Shown here piece by piece: positions 29,497-35,190 of a DNA stretch of 35,190 bases (position 1 is the stretch's first letter; every line of letters begins with the position of its first letter). Origin of the DNA: Verrucomicrobiia bacterium (lineage in GTDB: Bacteria; Verrucomicrobiota; Verrucomicrobiia; Limisphaerales; JAJOIW01). The position numbers were made by a program, and so were the translations under genes. The notes under the pieces were generated by a model. It made no database searches, was not told where the DNA came from, and saw only the letters and a list, made by a program, of their open reading frames with translations. The stretch covers positions 1 to 35,190 of the forward strand of contig JAUIAG010000017.1 in the NCBI GenBank assembly GCA_030425355.1, in the 5' to 3' direction.

Positions 29497-30474
29497 ATGA
29501 ACAAAGGACCTCAATTTATCATAATAGGCGTTGTGGCGCTGCTCATTGTCGTCAGCAACAGCCTCTTCGTCGTCGACATGCGCCAACTGGTGTTCATCAC
29601 CCAGTTCGGTAAACCGGTCGGCAAGCCCATCACCGAAGCCGGCCTTCATTTCAAACTGCCCTTCGTCCAGAAAACCACGGTCTTCGACAAGCGTTTTCTG
29701 GAGTGGGATGGACTGGCCAATGACGTCACCACCAAGGACAAGCAGCTTTTCAAAATCGACACCTACGCACGCTGGAAAATTACCGACCCGCTTCTGTTCT
29801 TCCAGAGTGTCAACAACGTCAACGGAGCCCAGACCCGTCTGGACGACGTGCTCGACGGGGCGGCACGCAGTGTGGTTGCCGCCAACAACCTCGTGGAACT
29901 CATCCGCTCTGAACAGCGCGAGGCGTCCGTTGATTCCGAGGATCAGGATGACAACCAGAGCACCGGCGACCTCGCCGAGTTCAGTGTCGGCAGAAGCGCC
30001 CTCGAATCCGAAATCCTCCAGATGGCCAAGCCCAAACTCGAGGAGGTCGGAATCGAGCTGCTCGATTTCCGTTTCAAGCGCCTCAATTACAGCGAGGATG
30101 TCAAGCGGGAGATTCTCAACCGGATGAAAGCCGAACGGAACCGCATCGCCGATCGCTACCGCTCTGAAGGTCAGGGCGAGGCGGCGAAGATCATTGGTCA
30201 GAAGGAAAGGGAACTCAAACAGATCACTTCCGACGCCTACCGTCAGGTGCAGCAGATCCGAGGCGAGGCTGACGCAGAAGCCGTCAAGATCTACGCCAAT
30301 GCCTACAACGCCAATGACGAAGCCAGAAGTTTCTTCCAGTTCCAGAAGACCCTTGAAGCCTACGAAGCCAGCATTAATCAGGGAGATACGCTGATACTCT
30401 CCACAGACTCGGAATTCTACCGGTTCCTGAAGAGTTCCGAGGGTGTTTCCGGCGAACCAACCTCCGCAGAATGA
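29497..30474 (+). CDS. hflC: FtsH protease modulator HflC
   Basis: A 325-aa SPFH protein, partner of HflK. A transmembrane helix lies at about 7-25, followed by LVFITQFGKPVGKPITEAGLHFKLPF and YARWKITDPLLFFQSV, a domain-internal acidic stretch (VDSEDQDDNQSTGD) at about 148-161 and the C-terminal coiled segment RYRSEGQGEAAKIIGQKERE. Length is normal for HflC. ATG 29497 is preceded by CGAGAGACC. The stop codon overlaps the start of the carboxypeptidase gene (ATGA), so the two are probably translated in coupled fashion. Confidence 0.93.
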   Translation: MNKGPQFIIIGVVALLIVVSNSLFVVDMRQLVFITQFGKPVGKPITEAGLHFKLPFVQKTTVFDKRFLEWDGLANDVTTKDKQLFKIDTYARWKITDPLLFFQSVNNVNGAQTRLDDVLDGAARSVVAANNLVELIRSEQREASVDSEDQDDNQSTGDLAEFSVGRSALESEILQMAKPKLEEVGIELLDFRFKRLNYSEDVKREILNRMKAERNRIADRYRSEGQGEAAKIIGQKERELKQITSDAYRQVQQIRGEADAEAVKIYANAYNANDEARSFFQFQKTLEAYEASINQGDTLILSTDSEFYRFLKSSEGVSGEPTSAE

Positions 30475-31982
30475 GCTGCCCCTCAATACCCGGTCTGCTC
30501 CGCGAACTCCGTCGGCTCCACCGTCTGGCCTCCGCCGGTGAAATACTCGGCTGGGATGAGCAGGTCAATCTTCCACCCGACAGCGCTGCTTTCCGCGGGG
30601 AACAGATGGCTGAATTCTCTGCTCTCCTTCATCGGGAGGCGACTTCCGATGCATTTGGAGCGTTGATCGAGGATGCCGAATCCATGCTTCGGTCCGGTGC
30701 TTTGAATGCAGATGAAGTTCTGGTAGTCCGGGAAGCCAGGCGCGATTTTGACAGGGCGACGAAGCTTCCATCGGAATTTGTCTCACGCAAGGCCGCCGCT
30801 CAGAGCCGAGCCTACCACGCATGGACCGCAGCCCGGGCGGAGGATAACTTCGCTGCCTTCGCGCCGCTTCTGAAGGAACAGGTGGACCTGGCCCGCGAGG
30901 AAGCTGCTTTCCACGGATATCACGGTTCAGCCGCCTATGATTACTGGATCGATCAGTTTGATCCGGGTATGGACGCGCAGACCATTGCCGGTCTTTTCGA
31001 ACCCCTGGCCGTGGACCTTCCGCCGCTGGTCGGAGCGATCATGGACTCCCCCGTCAAGGCGAGGCCGGATCTGCTTCGGGGCTTCGACATTTCCCGACAG
31101 GAATCCTTCCTGAGAGATGTCATCGCCAGGCTCGGCTTTGATTTCAACCGTGGCCGCCTCGACCGCTCTGTCCATCCCTTCTGCAGCGGCTGCGGACTTG
31201 ACACCCGCATGACGACCCGGTTTTTCGAGGACAATCCCCTTGATTCACTCTTCAGCGGCATCCACGAAACCGGACACGGACTCTACGAACAGGGACTCCC
31301 CGCGGAGTATATCGGCACCGCCCTCGGGACTGCCGCCGGCATGGCGGCTCATGAATCCCAAAGCAGACTCTGGGAGAATCAGGTGGGGCGCAGCCGTGCG
31401 TTCTGGCAATACTGGGAACCTTTCTACCGTCAGGCTTTTCCCTCAAGCCTCGAATCGGTTTCCAGCGATGACCTGTACCTCGCCATTAATGATGTTCACC
31501 CCATCTCCATCCGCGTCGATTCAGACGAGGTCACTTACAACCTTCATATCATCCTCCGGTTTGAAATCGAAAAGGCTCTTTTTGAGGACCGGCTCGCAGT
31601 GGCGGACCTGCCCGGTGAATGGAATGCACTGTCCCGCAAATACCTCGGACTCGAGCCTTCCAACAACTCCGCTGGATGTCTGCAGGACGTCCACTGGTCA
31701 GGCGGTGCCTTTGGCTATTTCCCCAGCTACTGTCTTGGAAATATGCTGGCAGCGCAGCTCTGGCATGCCGTGAATACAGAAATGCCGGATCTCCAGAATC
31801 AGTTTGCCGCGGGTGAATTCAGTGGCCTGCTCAGCTGGCTTCGGGACCGTGTGCATTCCCGGGGACGCCATCTCAATGCCCGCTCACTCGCCGAGGAAGT
31901 CACCGGCGCCCCGCTGAGTCCCGGACCCCTCATGGATTATCTCACGGAACGCTACGGTTCGCTCTACGGGATCGCCGGTTGA
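30471..31982 (+). CDS. M32 family metallocarboxypeptidase
   Basis: A 503-aa carboxypeptidase of the Taq/Pfu M32 family. The zinc motif is H265-E-T-G-H269 in FSGIHETGHGLYEQGLP; the third ligand Glu is E295 in AAHESQSRLWENQVGR. Other family blocks are LGWDEQVNLP near the N-terminus, DDLYLAINDVHPISIRVDSDEVTYNLHI and QDVHWSGGAFGYFPSYCLGN. Length is the family's usual 490-510 aa. No signal peptide, so a cytoplasmic peptidase that trims C-terminal residues. Its ATG overlaps the hflC stop. Confidence 0.95.
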   Translation: MSCPSIPGLLRELRRLHRLASAGEILGWDEQVNLPPDSAAFRGEQMAEFSALLHREATSDAFGALIEDAESMLRSGALNADEVLVVREARRDFDRATKLPSEFVSRKAAAQSRAYHAWTAARAEDNFAAFAPLLKEQVDLAREEAAFHGYHGSAAYDYWIDQFDPGMDAQTIAGLFEPLAVDLPPLVGAIMDSPVKARPDLLRGFDISRQESFLRDVIARLGFDFNRGRLDRSVHPFCSGCGLDTRMTTRFFEDNPLDSLFSGIHETGHGLYEQGLPAEYIGTALGTAAGMAAHESQSRLWENQVGRSRAFWQYWEPFYRQAFPSSLESVSSDDLYLAINDVHPISIRVDSDEVTYNLHIILRFEIEKALFEDRLAVADLPGEWNALSRKYLGLEPSNNSAGCLQDVHWSGGAFGYFPSYCLGNMLAAQLWHAVNTEMPDLQNQFAAGEFSGLLSWLRDRVHSRGRHLNARSLAEEVTGAPLSPGPLMDYLTERYGSLYGIAG

Positions 31983-32020
31983 ATTTGCAGATTGAATCTG
32001 ATTTTCTCCTGATTTGCGGC

Positions 32021-32050
32021 TTGACCTTTGTCCATGACCGGTGCGATTGT
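32021..32050 (+). promoter_or_regulatory. Candidate promoter for the ilv leader
   Basis: TTGACC (32021-32026) and GATTGT (32045-32050) are separated by 18 nt. The -35 is good and the -10 is weak (3 of 6). Transcription would begin around 32057, almost at the leader ATG (32060), so the leader could be nearly leaderless. The gap to the M32 stop leaves little room elsewhere. Confidence 0.35.
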
Positions 32051-32063
32051 TCCCGGACAATGA
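32034..32063 (+). CDS. Possible short upstream ORF before the ilv leader
   Basis: ATG 32034 opens a 9-codon frame, MTGAIVPGQ, whose TGA overlaps the ATG of the Val-rich leader (ATGA). It could couple translation into the leader if transcription starts upstream of it. There is no clear ribosome binding site, so this may be coincidence. Confidence 0.2.
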   Translation: MTGAIVPGQ

Positions 32064-32113
32064 ACGTATCCGTGGTAGATGTAGTGCTGGTGAACGTGGC
32101 CCTTGTGGTCTGA
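32060..32113 (+). CDS. ilvB leader peptide (Val-rich attenuator peptide)
   Basis: A 17-codon ORF encoding MNVSVVDVVLVNVALVV. Nine codons are Val (five GTG, three GTA, one GTC) and two are Leu; none is Ile. It ends 34 nt before an intrinsic terminator and 159 nt before ilvB. This matches leader peptides that control acetolactate synthase genes: ribosomes stall at Val/Leu codons when charged tRNA is scarce, and transcription reads through. The Escherichia coli ilvBN leader also carries mainly Val and Leu codons. The ribosome binding site is weak. The ORF is short, but the composition plus position make chance unlikely. Confidence 0.85.
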   Translation: MNVSVVDVVLVNVALVV

Positions 32114-32114
32114 C

Positions 32115-32154
32115 GTCGCGGGCTTCTCACTACCACTTCCGGAAGACCCACGGC
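32115..32154 (+). promoter_or_regulatory. Candidate antiterminator pairing
   Basis: GTCGCGGG (32115-32122), right after the leader stop codon, can pair with CCCACGGC (32147-32154), which holds the 5' arm of the terminator. Seven of eight positions pair, including one G-T wobble, with one C-A mismatch. In addition GTGGTAG in the leader (32072-32078) can pair with CTACCAC (32130-32136). These alternatives are drawn by eye and need folding. Confidence 0.45.
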
Positions 32155-32180
32155 ACACACCATCCCGCCGTGGTTTTTTT
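32148..32180 (+). terminator. Intrinsic terminator/attenuator upstream of ilvB
   Basis: CCACGGC and GCCGTGG form a perfect 7-bp stem around a 12-nt loop (32155-32166), followed by seven T residues (32174-32180). It lies between the Val-rich leader and ilvB and would stop transcription before the structural gene. Confidence 0.88.
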
Positions 32181-32272
32181 GTGAGCGGATGCACCGCTCC
32201 TACGGGGCGGCCGGAGGCTATGTCTCCATCTTTATTGCAACAGAAGAATTTAAATCAATACGACTGAAAGTA

Positions 32273-34138
32273 ATGAGTAAAACAGGCACAAAAAACAAGT
32301 CCGCCGCTTCCAGCGCGGAAACATCCACTCGATCCCAATCCATGATGGGTAGCGATGTGCTGGTGAAAGCGCTTGAGAATGCCGGCGTCGACACCATTTT
32401 TGCCTACCCGGGTGGCGCCAGTATGGAAATCCATCAGGCACTGACCCGCTCCAAAAAGATCAGGACGATTCTTCCCCGCCACGAACAGGGAGGATCATTT
32501 GCCGCCGAGGGCTATGCCCGCGCCACCGGCAAGGCCGGAATCTGTATGGCCACCAGTGGCCCCGGTGCCACCAATCTCGTGACCGGCATCGCCGATGCCT
32601 TCATGGATTCGATTCCCCTCGTCGCCATCACCGGTCAGGTGCCCCAGCACATGATCGGCAAGGGAGCCTTTCAGGAGACGGATTTCTTCGGCATGACCCT
32701 GCCCATCGTCAAGCATTCCTACCTGGTCACCGACATCCAGCAGCTGCCCCGGATTGTCATGGAAGCCATCCAGATCGCCGAATCAGGACGACCAGGCCCA
32801 GTGGTGGTTGACATCCCCAAGAATATCCAGCAGACACGTGCCCAGGTCATCTTCCCTTCAAGGGAGGAGATCGCCGCTGCGCGTCCGGTTCCCAAAGCCG
32901 AGGACCTCGAACTTAACGAAATCATCGGTCTGATCCAGAAGGCGGAACGCCCCGTTCTCTACTGCGGCGGCGGTATTATCAGCTCGGAGTCCAGCGAGGA
33001 GCTGAGAAAGTTCGCTGAAGCCACCGGAATCCCTGTCACCACGACCATCATGGGATGTGGAGCATTTCCGGAGGATCATGATCTGTCTCTGCGCTGGCTC
33101 GGCATGCATGGGGCCGCTTATGCCAACTGGGCCGTCAGTGGCGAATACGAAGCCCGCAATGGATCCGTCGAACTGGTCCATCCCGGAGCTGACCTGCTCC
33201 TCGCCTTTGGAGTCCGCTTCGATGACCGTGTCACCGGCAAGGTCGAAAAATTCTGCGAAACCGGGACGATTGTCCACATCGACATCGATGCCTCCGAACT
33301 CAACAAGAACCGCAAGGCCCATCTCCCCATCGTCAGCGACATCAACTACGCCCTGACACGCCTCAATGAAATGATTTCCGAGGCACCCATCGAGAAGAAA
33401 TTCGATGCGTGGAACAGTCAGATCCGCGAATGGAAAGCCAAGGCCCCCTTCAAATACACCACCACCAACCAGGTGATTGATTCGGATCACATGAAGGACA
33501 CCATGAAGGACATGGCTGACGAGGTCATCGTGCCTCAGGCTGCGATCCAGGCTCTTTATGAACTGACCGGGGGCGACGCCATTATCACAACCGGTGTCGG
33601 ACAGCACCAGATGTGGGCCGGACAATTCTATAAGTTCAAGTTCCCGCGCCAGTTCCTGACCAGTGCCGGACTCGGCGCCATGGGCTACGGCTACCCCGCC
33701 GCCATGGGTGCCAAGGTCGCCTGTCCCGACAAACAGGTGATTGATATCGACGGTGACGGTTCATTCCTCATGAATGTTCAGGAACTCGCCACAGCCCACA
33801 TTGAGGGAATAGCCGCCAAAGCCATGGTTCTGAATAACCAGCATCTCGGCATGGTCGTTCAGTGGGAGGACCGTTTCTACGAAGGAAATCGCGGTCACAC
33901 CTACCTCGGTAACCCCGACAACCGCAAGCAGATCTACCCGGATTACATCACCATGGCACAATCCTTCAACGTGCCATGCGAAAGGGTTTTCTTCCTCAAG
34001 GACCTCAAACCCGCCATCCAGCGCATGCTCGACTCCGATCAGCCATACCTGCTCGATGTCATCGTCCCTTACACCGAGCACGTGCTGCCATTTATCCCCG
34101 CCGGAAAAACCGTCGCGGAGATGATTTACCAGAAATAA
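32273..34138 (+). CDS. ilvB: Acetolactate synthase large (catalytic) subunit
   Basis: A 621-aa thiamine-diphosphate enzyme that condenses pyruvate to acetolactate, or with 2-oxobutyrate to acetohydroxybutyrate, the first step of Val, Leu and Ile synthesis. Visible are the catalytic Glu (E71 in [19 protein letters not shown]), [17 protein letters not shown], the GQVP...[12 protein letters not shown] block, the FAD/middle domain [11 protein letters not shown], and the TDP/Mg motif [15 protein letters not shown]. It is longer than Escherichia coli IlvB (562 aa), with about 25 extra N-terminal residues and an extra section around [17 protein letters not shown] 32273 was chosen over 32189. No regulatory-subunit gene (ilvN/ilvH) is adjacent. 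Confidence 0.95.
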   Translation: MSKTGTKNKSAASSAETSTRSQSMMGSDVLVKALENAGVDTIFAYPGGASMEIHQALTRSKKIRTILPRHEQGGSFAAEGYARATGKAGICMATSGPGATNLVTGIADAFMDSIPLVAITGQVPQHMIGKGAFQETDFFGMTLPIVKHSYLVTDIQQLPRIVMEAIQIAESGRPGPVVVDIPKNIQQTRAQVIFPSREEIAAARPVPKAEDLELNEIIGLIQKAERPVLYCGGGIISSESSEELRKFAEATGIPVTTTIMGCGAFPEDHDLSLRWLGMHGAAYANWAVSGEYEARNGSVELVHPGADLLLAFGVRFDDRVTGKVEKFCETGTIVHIDIDASELNKNRKAHLPIVSDINYALTRLNEMISEAPIEKKFDAWNSQIREWKAKAPFKYTTTNQVIDSDHMKDTMKDMADEVIVPQAAIQALYELTGGDAIITTGVGQHQMWAGQFYKFKFPRQFLTSAGLGAMGYGYPAAMGAKVACPDKQVIDIDGDGSFLMNVQELATAHIEGIAAKAMVLNNQHLGMVVQWEDRFYEGNRGHTYLGNPDNRKQIYPDYITMAQSFNVPCERVFFLKDLKPAIQRMLDSDQPYLLDVIVPYTEHVLPFIPAGKTVAEMIYQK

Positions 34139-34192
34139 TCAGCACCCTCACCACAGGCCGGAAAGTCTTTCCGCGCCTCATCCCCTTTATCC

Positions 34193-34218
34193 AACCCGCC
34201 GCTCCCGGCGGGTTTTTT
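34193..34218 (+). terminator. Intrinsic terminator of ilvB
   Basis: AACCCGCCG-CTCC-CGGCGGGTT is a perfect 9-bp GC-rich stem with a 4-nt loop, overlapping a T run (34213-34218), about 55 nt after the ilvB stop. Confidence 0.9.
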
Positions 34219-34233
34219 CGCGTTCCCCCACAG

Positions 34234-34283
34234 GGTGCCAGGCTCCTTTTTCCAACTTCGCAAACCGGGTGCCAGGCTCTTTA
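34234..34283. repeat. Two REP-like half-sites in direct orientation
   Basis: GGTGCCAGGCTCCTTTTTCC (34234-34253) and GGTGCCAGGCTCTTTA (34268-34283) match the left arm of the hairpin repeats at 27.4-27.5 kb but lack the complementary arm. They lie between the ilvB terminator and the ACT-domain gene. Confidence 0.8.
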
Positions 34284-34351
34284 TGCTTGGCTTCGTTCCT
34301 GCCGTTAGCGGATTTCGGGTTACCTCAGGGGGGAAGAAAAGCCCTCATTCC

Positions 34352-34972
34352 TCATTCGAGGATGAAGATATCCACCAGGTCTCCGGGATTATCCTGATGG
34401 AAACGGCCGCGTATTTCGGAGGTGATCTGTTCCCTGATTGCAACCTCCTGGGTCACGACCTGAAACTGGAGATGAAAATAGGGAACACCGCCCTGTGGTC
34501 CCGCGGAATTCTCGGTTTGGGCCAGGACATTCACGAAACTTCCGTCCATCCACTTTTCCTGATGGAGTCGGGGCTTGCCGACAATTCCGGCAATTTCCGC
34601 TGTGATTCCCGGACGGTCGGGGATCCGGAGGCGGCAGAAGATGGAATGGCCATAACGCCAGTCGACGGGAGGGCAGAGGGCCTCGGTGGCTTTCTGTCTT
34701 TCTTCAATAATTTCCGTGCTTTTCAAGGTGTCCACCATCGCATGCAGATCGCGCGTGGCTCCCCGCGCCAGCACTTCCATGAAAAATGGCACCCGTCCGC
34801 CGGCGGGACTTGAGGCCATCCGGAGATGGAACGACAGGGACTCGACATACAGCGCCCCCGTATCCAGCAGTCGGGTATAAAATGCGATAAGATTTGGCCG
34901 GTCCAGACCTTCAACCTCCACCAGCACACCGTCGCCCCGCTCCGTCAAAGCTGCCCTTATAGAGTCCTGCAT
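34352..34972 (-). CDS. Protein with two ACT-like domains (GcvR-like)
   Basis: A 206-aa protein with two ACT-type beta-alpha-beta regions: VLVEVEGLDRPNLIAFYTRLLDTGALYVESLSF at about 16-48, extending to about 85, and IFCRLRIPDRPGITAEIAGIVG at about 112-133, extending to about 180. The DRP motifs after the first strand are typical of ACT ligand sites. The tandem layout resembles GcvR-type regulators rather than IlvN/IlvH, whose LSRVVGLF pattern is absent. It may bind an amino acid and regulate a partner. The ATG at 34972 directly abuts GAGGG, so a slightly later start is possible. It is convergent with ilvB, separated by the ilvB terminator and repeats. Confidence 0.7.
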   Translation of the reverse strand: MQDSIRAALTERGDGVLVEVEGLDRPNLIAFYTRLLDTGALYVESLSFHLRMASSPAGGRVPFFMEVLARGATRDLHAMVDTLKSTEIIEERQKATEALCPPVDWRYGHSIFCRLRIPDRPGITAEIAGIVGKPRLHQEKWMDGSFVNVLAQTENSAGPQGGVPYFHLQFQVVTQEVAIREQITSEIRGRFHQDNPGDLVDIFILE

Positions 34973-35003
34973 CCCTCGGATTTCTCATTTCCCCGCCCAT
35001 CCC

Positions 35004-35029
35004 ACAAGTCAATTCCACAAGTCAATTCC
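35004..35029. repeat. Tandem 13-bp duplication
   Basis: ACAAGTCAATTCC occurs twice without a gap, 35004-35016 and 35017-35029, just left of the REP-like element. It could be a replication slip or a scar of an insertion. Confidence 0.85.
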
Positions 35030-35034
35030 CACCC

Positions 35035-35053
35035 GGTGTCAGGCTCTTTTTTC
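35035..35053. repeat. REP-like half-site upstream of the RAYT gene
   Basis: GGTGTCAGGCTCTTTTTTC resembles the half-sites at 34234 and 34268 and the arms of the hairpins at 27.4-27.5 kb. It lies about 50 nt before the start of the putative transposase gene. Confidence 0.75.
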
Positions 35054-35104
35054 TTAATTTTCTGCTTTACATTTATTCCTATATCCTGTATGTGACTTTC
35101 CAAG

Positions 35105-35190
35105 ATGAGAACTCCAAGGAGTGCCTTGGTGCTGGGCGGCCGGCCCCAGTACTTTCATGTGATCAGCCGGATTGTAGGGCGTGCACTTAT
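35105..35190 (+). CDS. RAYT (REP-associated tyrosine transposase, Y1_Tnp), 5' part only
   Basis: ATG 35105 opens a frame that runs off the window after 28 codons. It reads MRTPRSALVLGG and then PQYFHVISRIVGR, matching the N-terminal beta strand typical of RAYT/Y1 transposases ((Y/F)-H-V-x-S-R), which precedes the catalytic HUH site. RAYTs are single-copy domesticated IS200/IS605 relatives that act on REP hairpins; several REP-like copies flank this gene here. Only the first strand is visible, so HUH and the catalytic Tyr cannot be checked. The ribosome binding site is weak. Confidence 0.65.
   Translation, partial: MRTPRSALVLGGRPQYFHVISRIVGRAL

Overview
The window looks like a chromosomal piece of a Verrucomicrobiota bacterium, probably Opitutae/Puniceicoccales-like. 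That placement is an inference. It rests on a tandem DUF1080 protein, an MGH1-like glycosidase with discoidin domains, a PQQ-propeller/cytochrome c fusion ending in a 'SSDLKTW...FFRF' module typical of secreted verrucomicrobial proteins, a MoxR/DUF58/BatA/DUF4175 operon, a split carB, and REP-like repeats next to a RAYT-type transposase. The DNA is moderately GC-rich. I see no rRNA, tRNA, CRISPR array, prophage or insertion sequence.

Layout. 1-952 has no convincing gene and carries a duplicated ~120-bp intergenic repeat with palindromes. 953-3586 is a secreted glycoside hydrolase. 3791-4372 (-) is a basic, disordered hypothetical protein. 4558-5811 (-) is a secreted two-domain DUF1080 protein. 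5964-17713 (+) is one gene block: a TPR/peptidase-MA protein, DUF4159 protein, MoxR ATPase, DUF58 protein, BatA/VWA membrane protein and a giant DUF4175-like membrane protein, with 4-bp overlaps between the last three. 17853-19676 encodes only the C-terminal half of CarB. A major facilitator transporter and a small four-helix membrane protein follow, then a 1224-aa PQQ-dehydrogenase-like/cytochrome c fusion and a methyltransferase.

26231-27301 (-) is a zinc-ribbon metallopeptidase and 27563-28441 (-) a histone-deacetylase-family deacylase. Between them is a cluster of three hairpin repeats. The deacylase is transcribed divergently from hflK-hflC, and hflC overlaps an M32 carboxypeptidase gene by 4 bp. 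Next is ilvB, preceded by a 17-codon leader ORF with nine Val codons and a canonical intrinsic terminator, which is a textbook attenuator layout. After the ilvB terminator come half-copies of the same hairpin repeat, a convergent two-ACT-domain gene, another repeat copy, and at the right edge the first 28 codons of a putative RAYT transposase gene.

The most interesting items are the ilvB attenuator (32034-32180), the REP-like repeat family tied to the RAYT gene at the window edge, the stand-alone C-terminal carB half, and the domain insertion in the PQQ/cytochrome protein. All calls come from reading the sequence; no database search was run.
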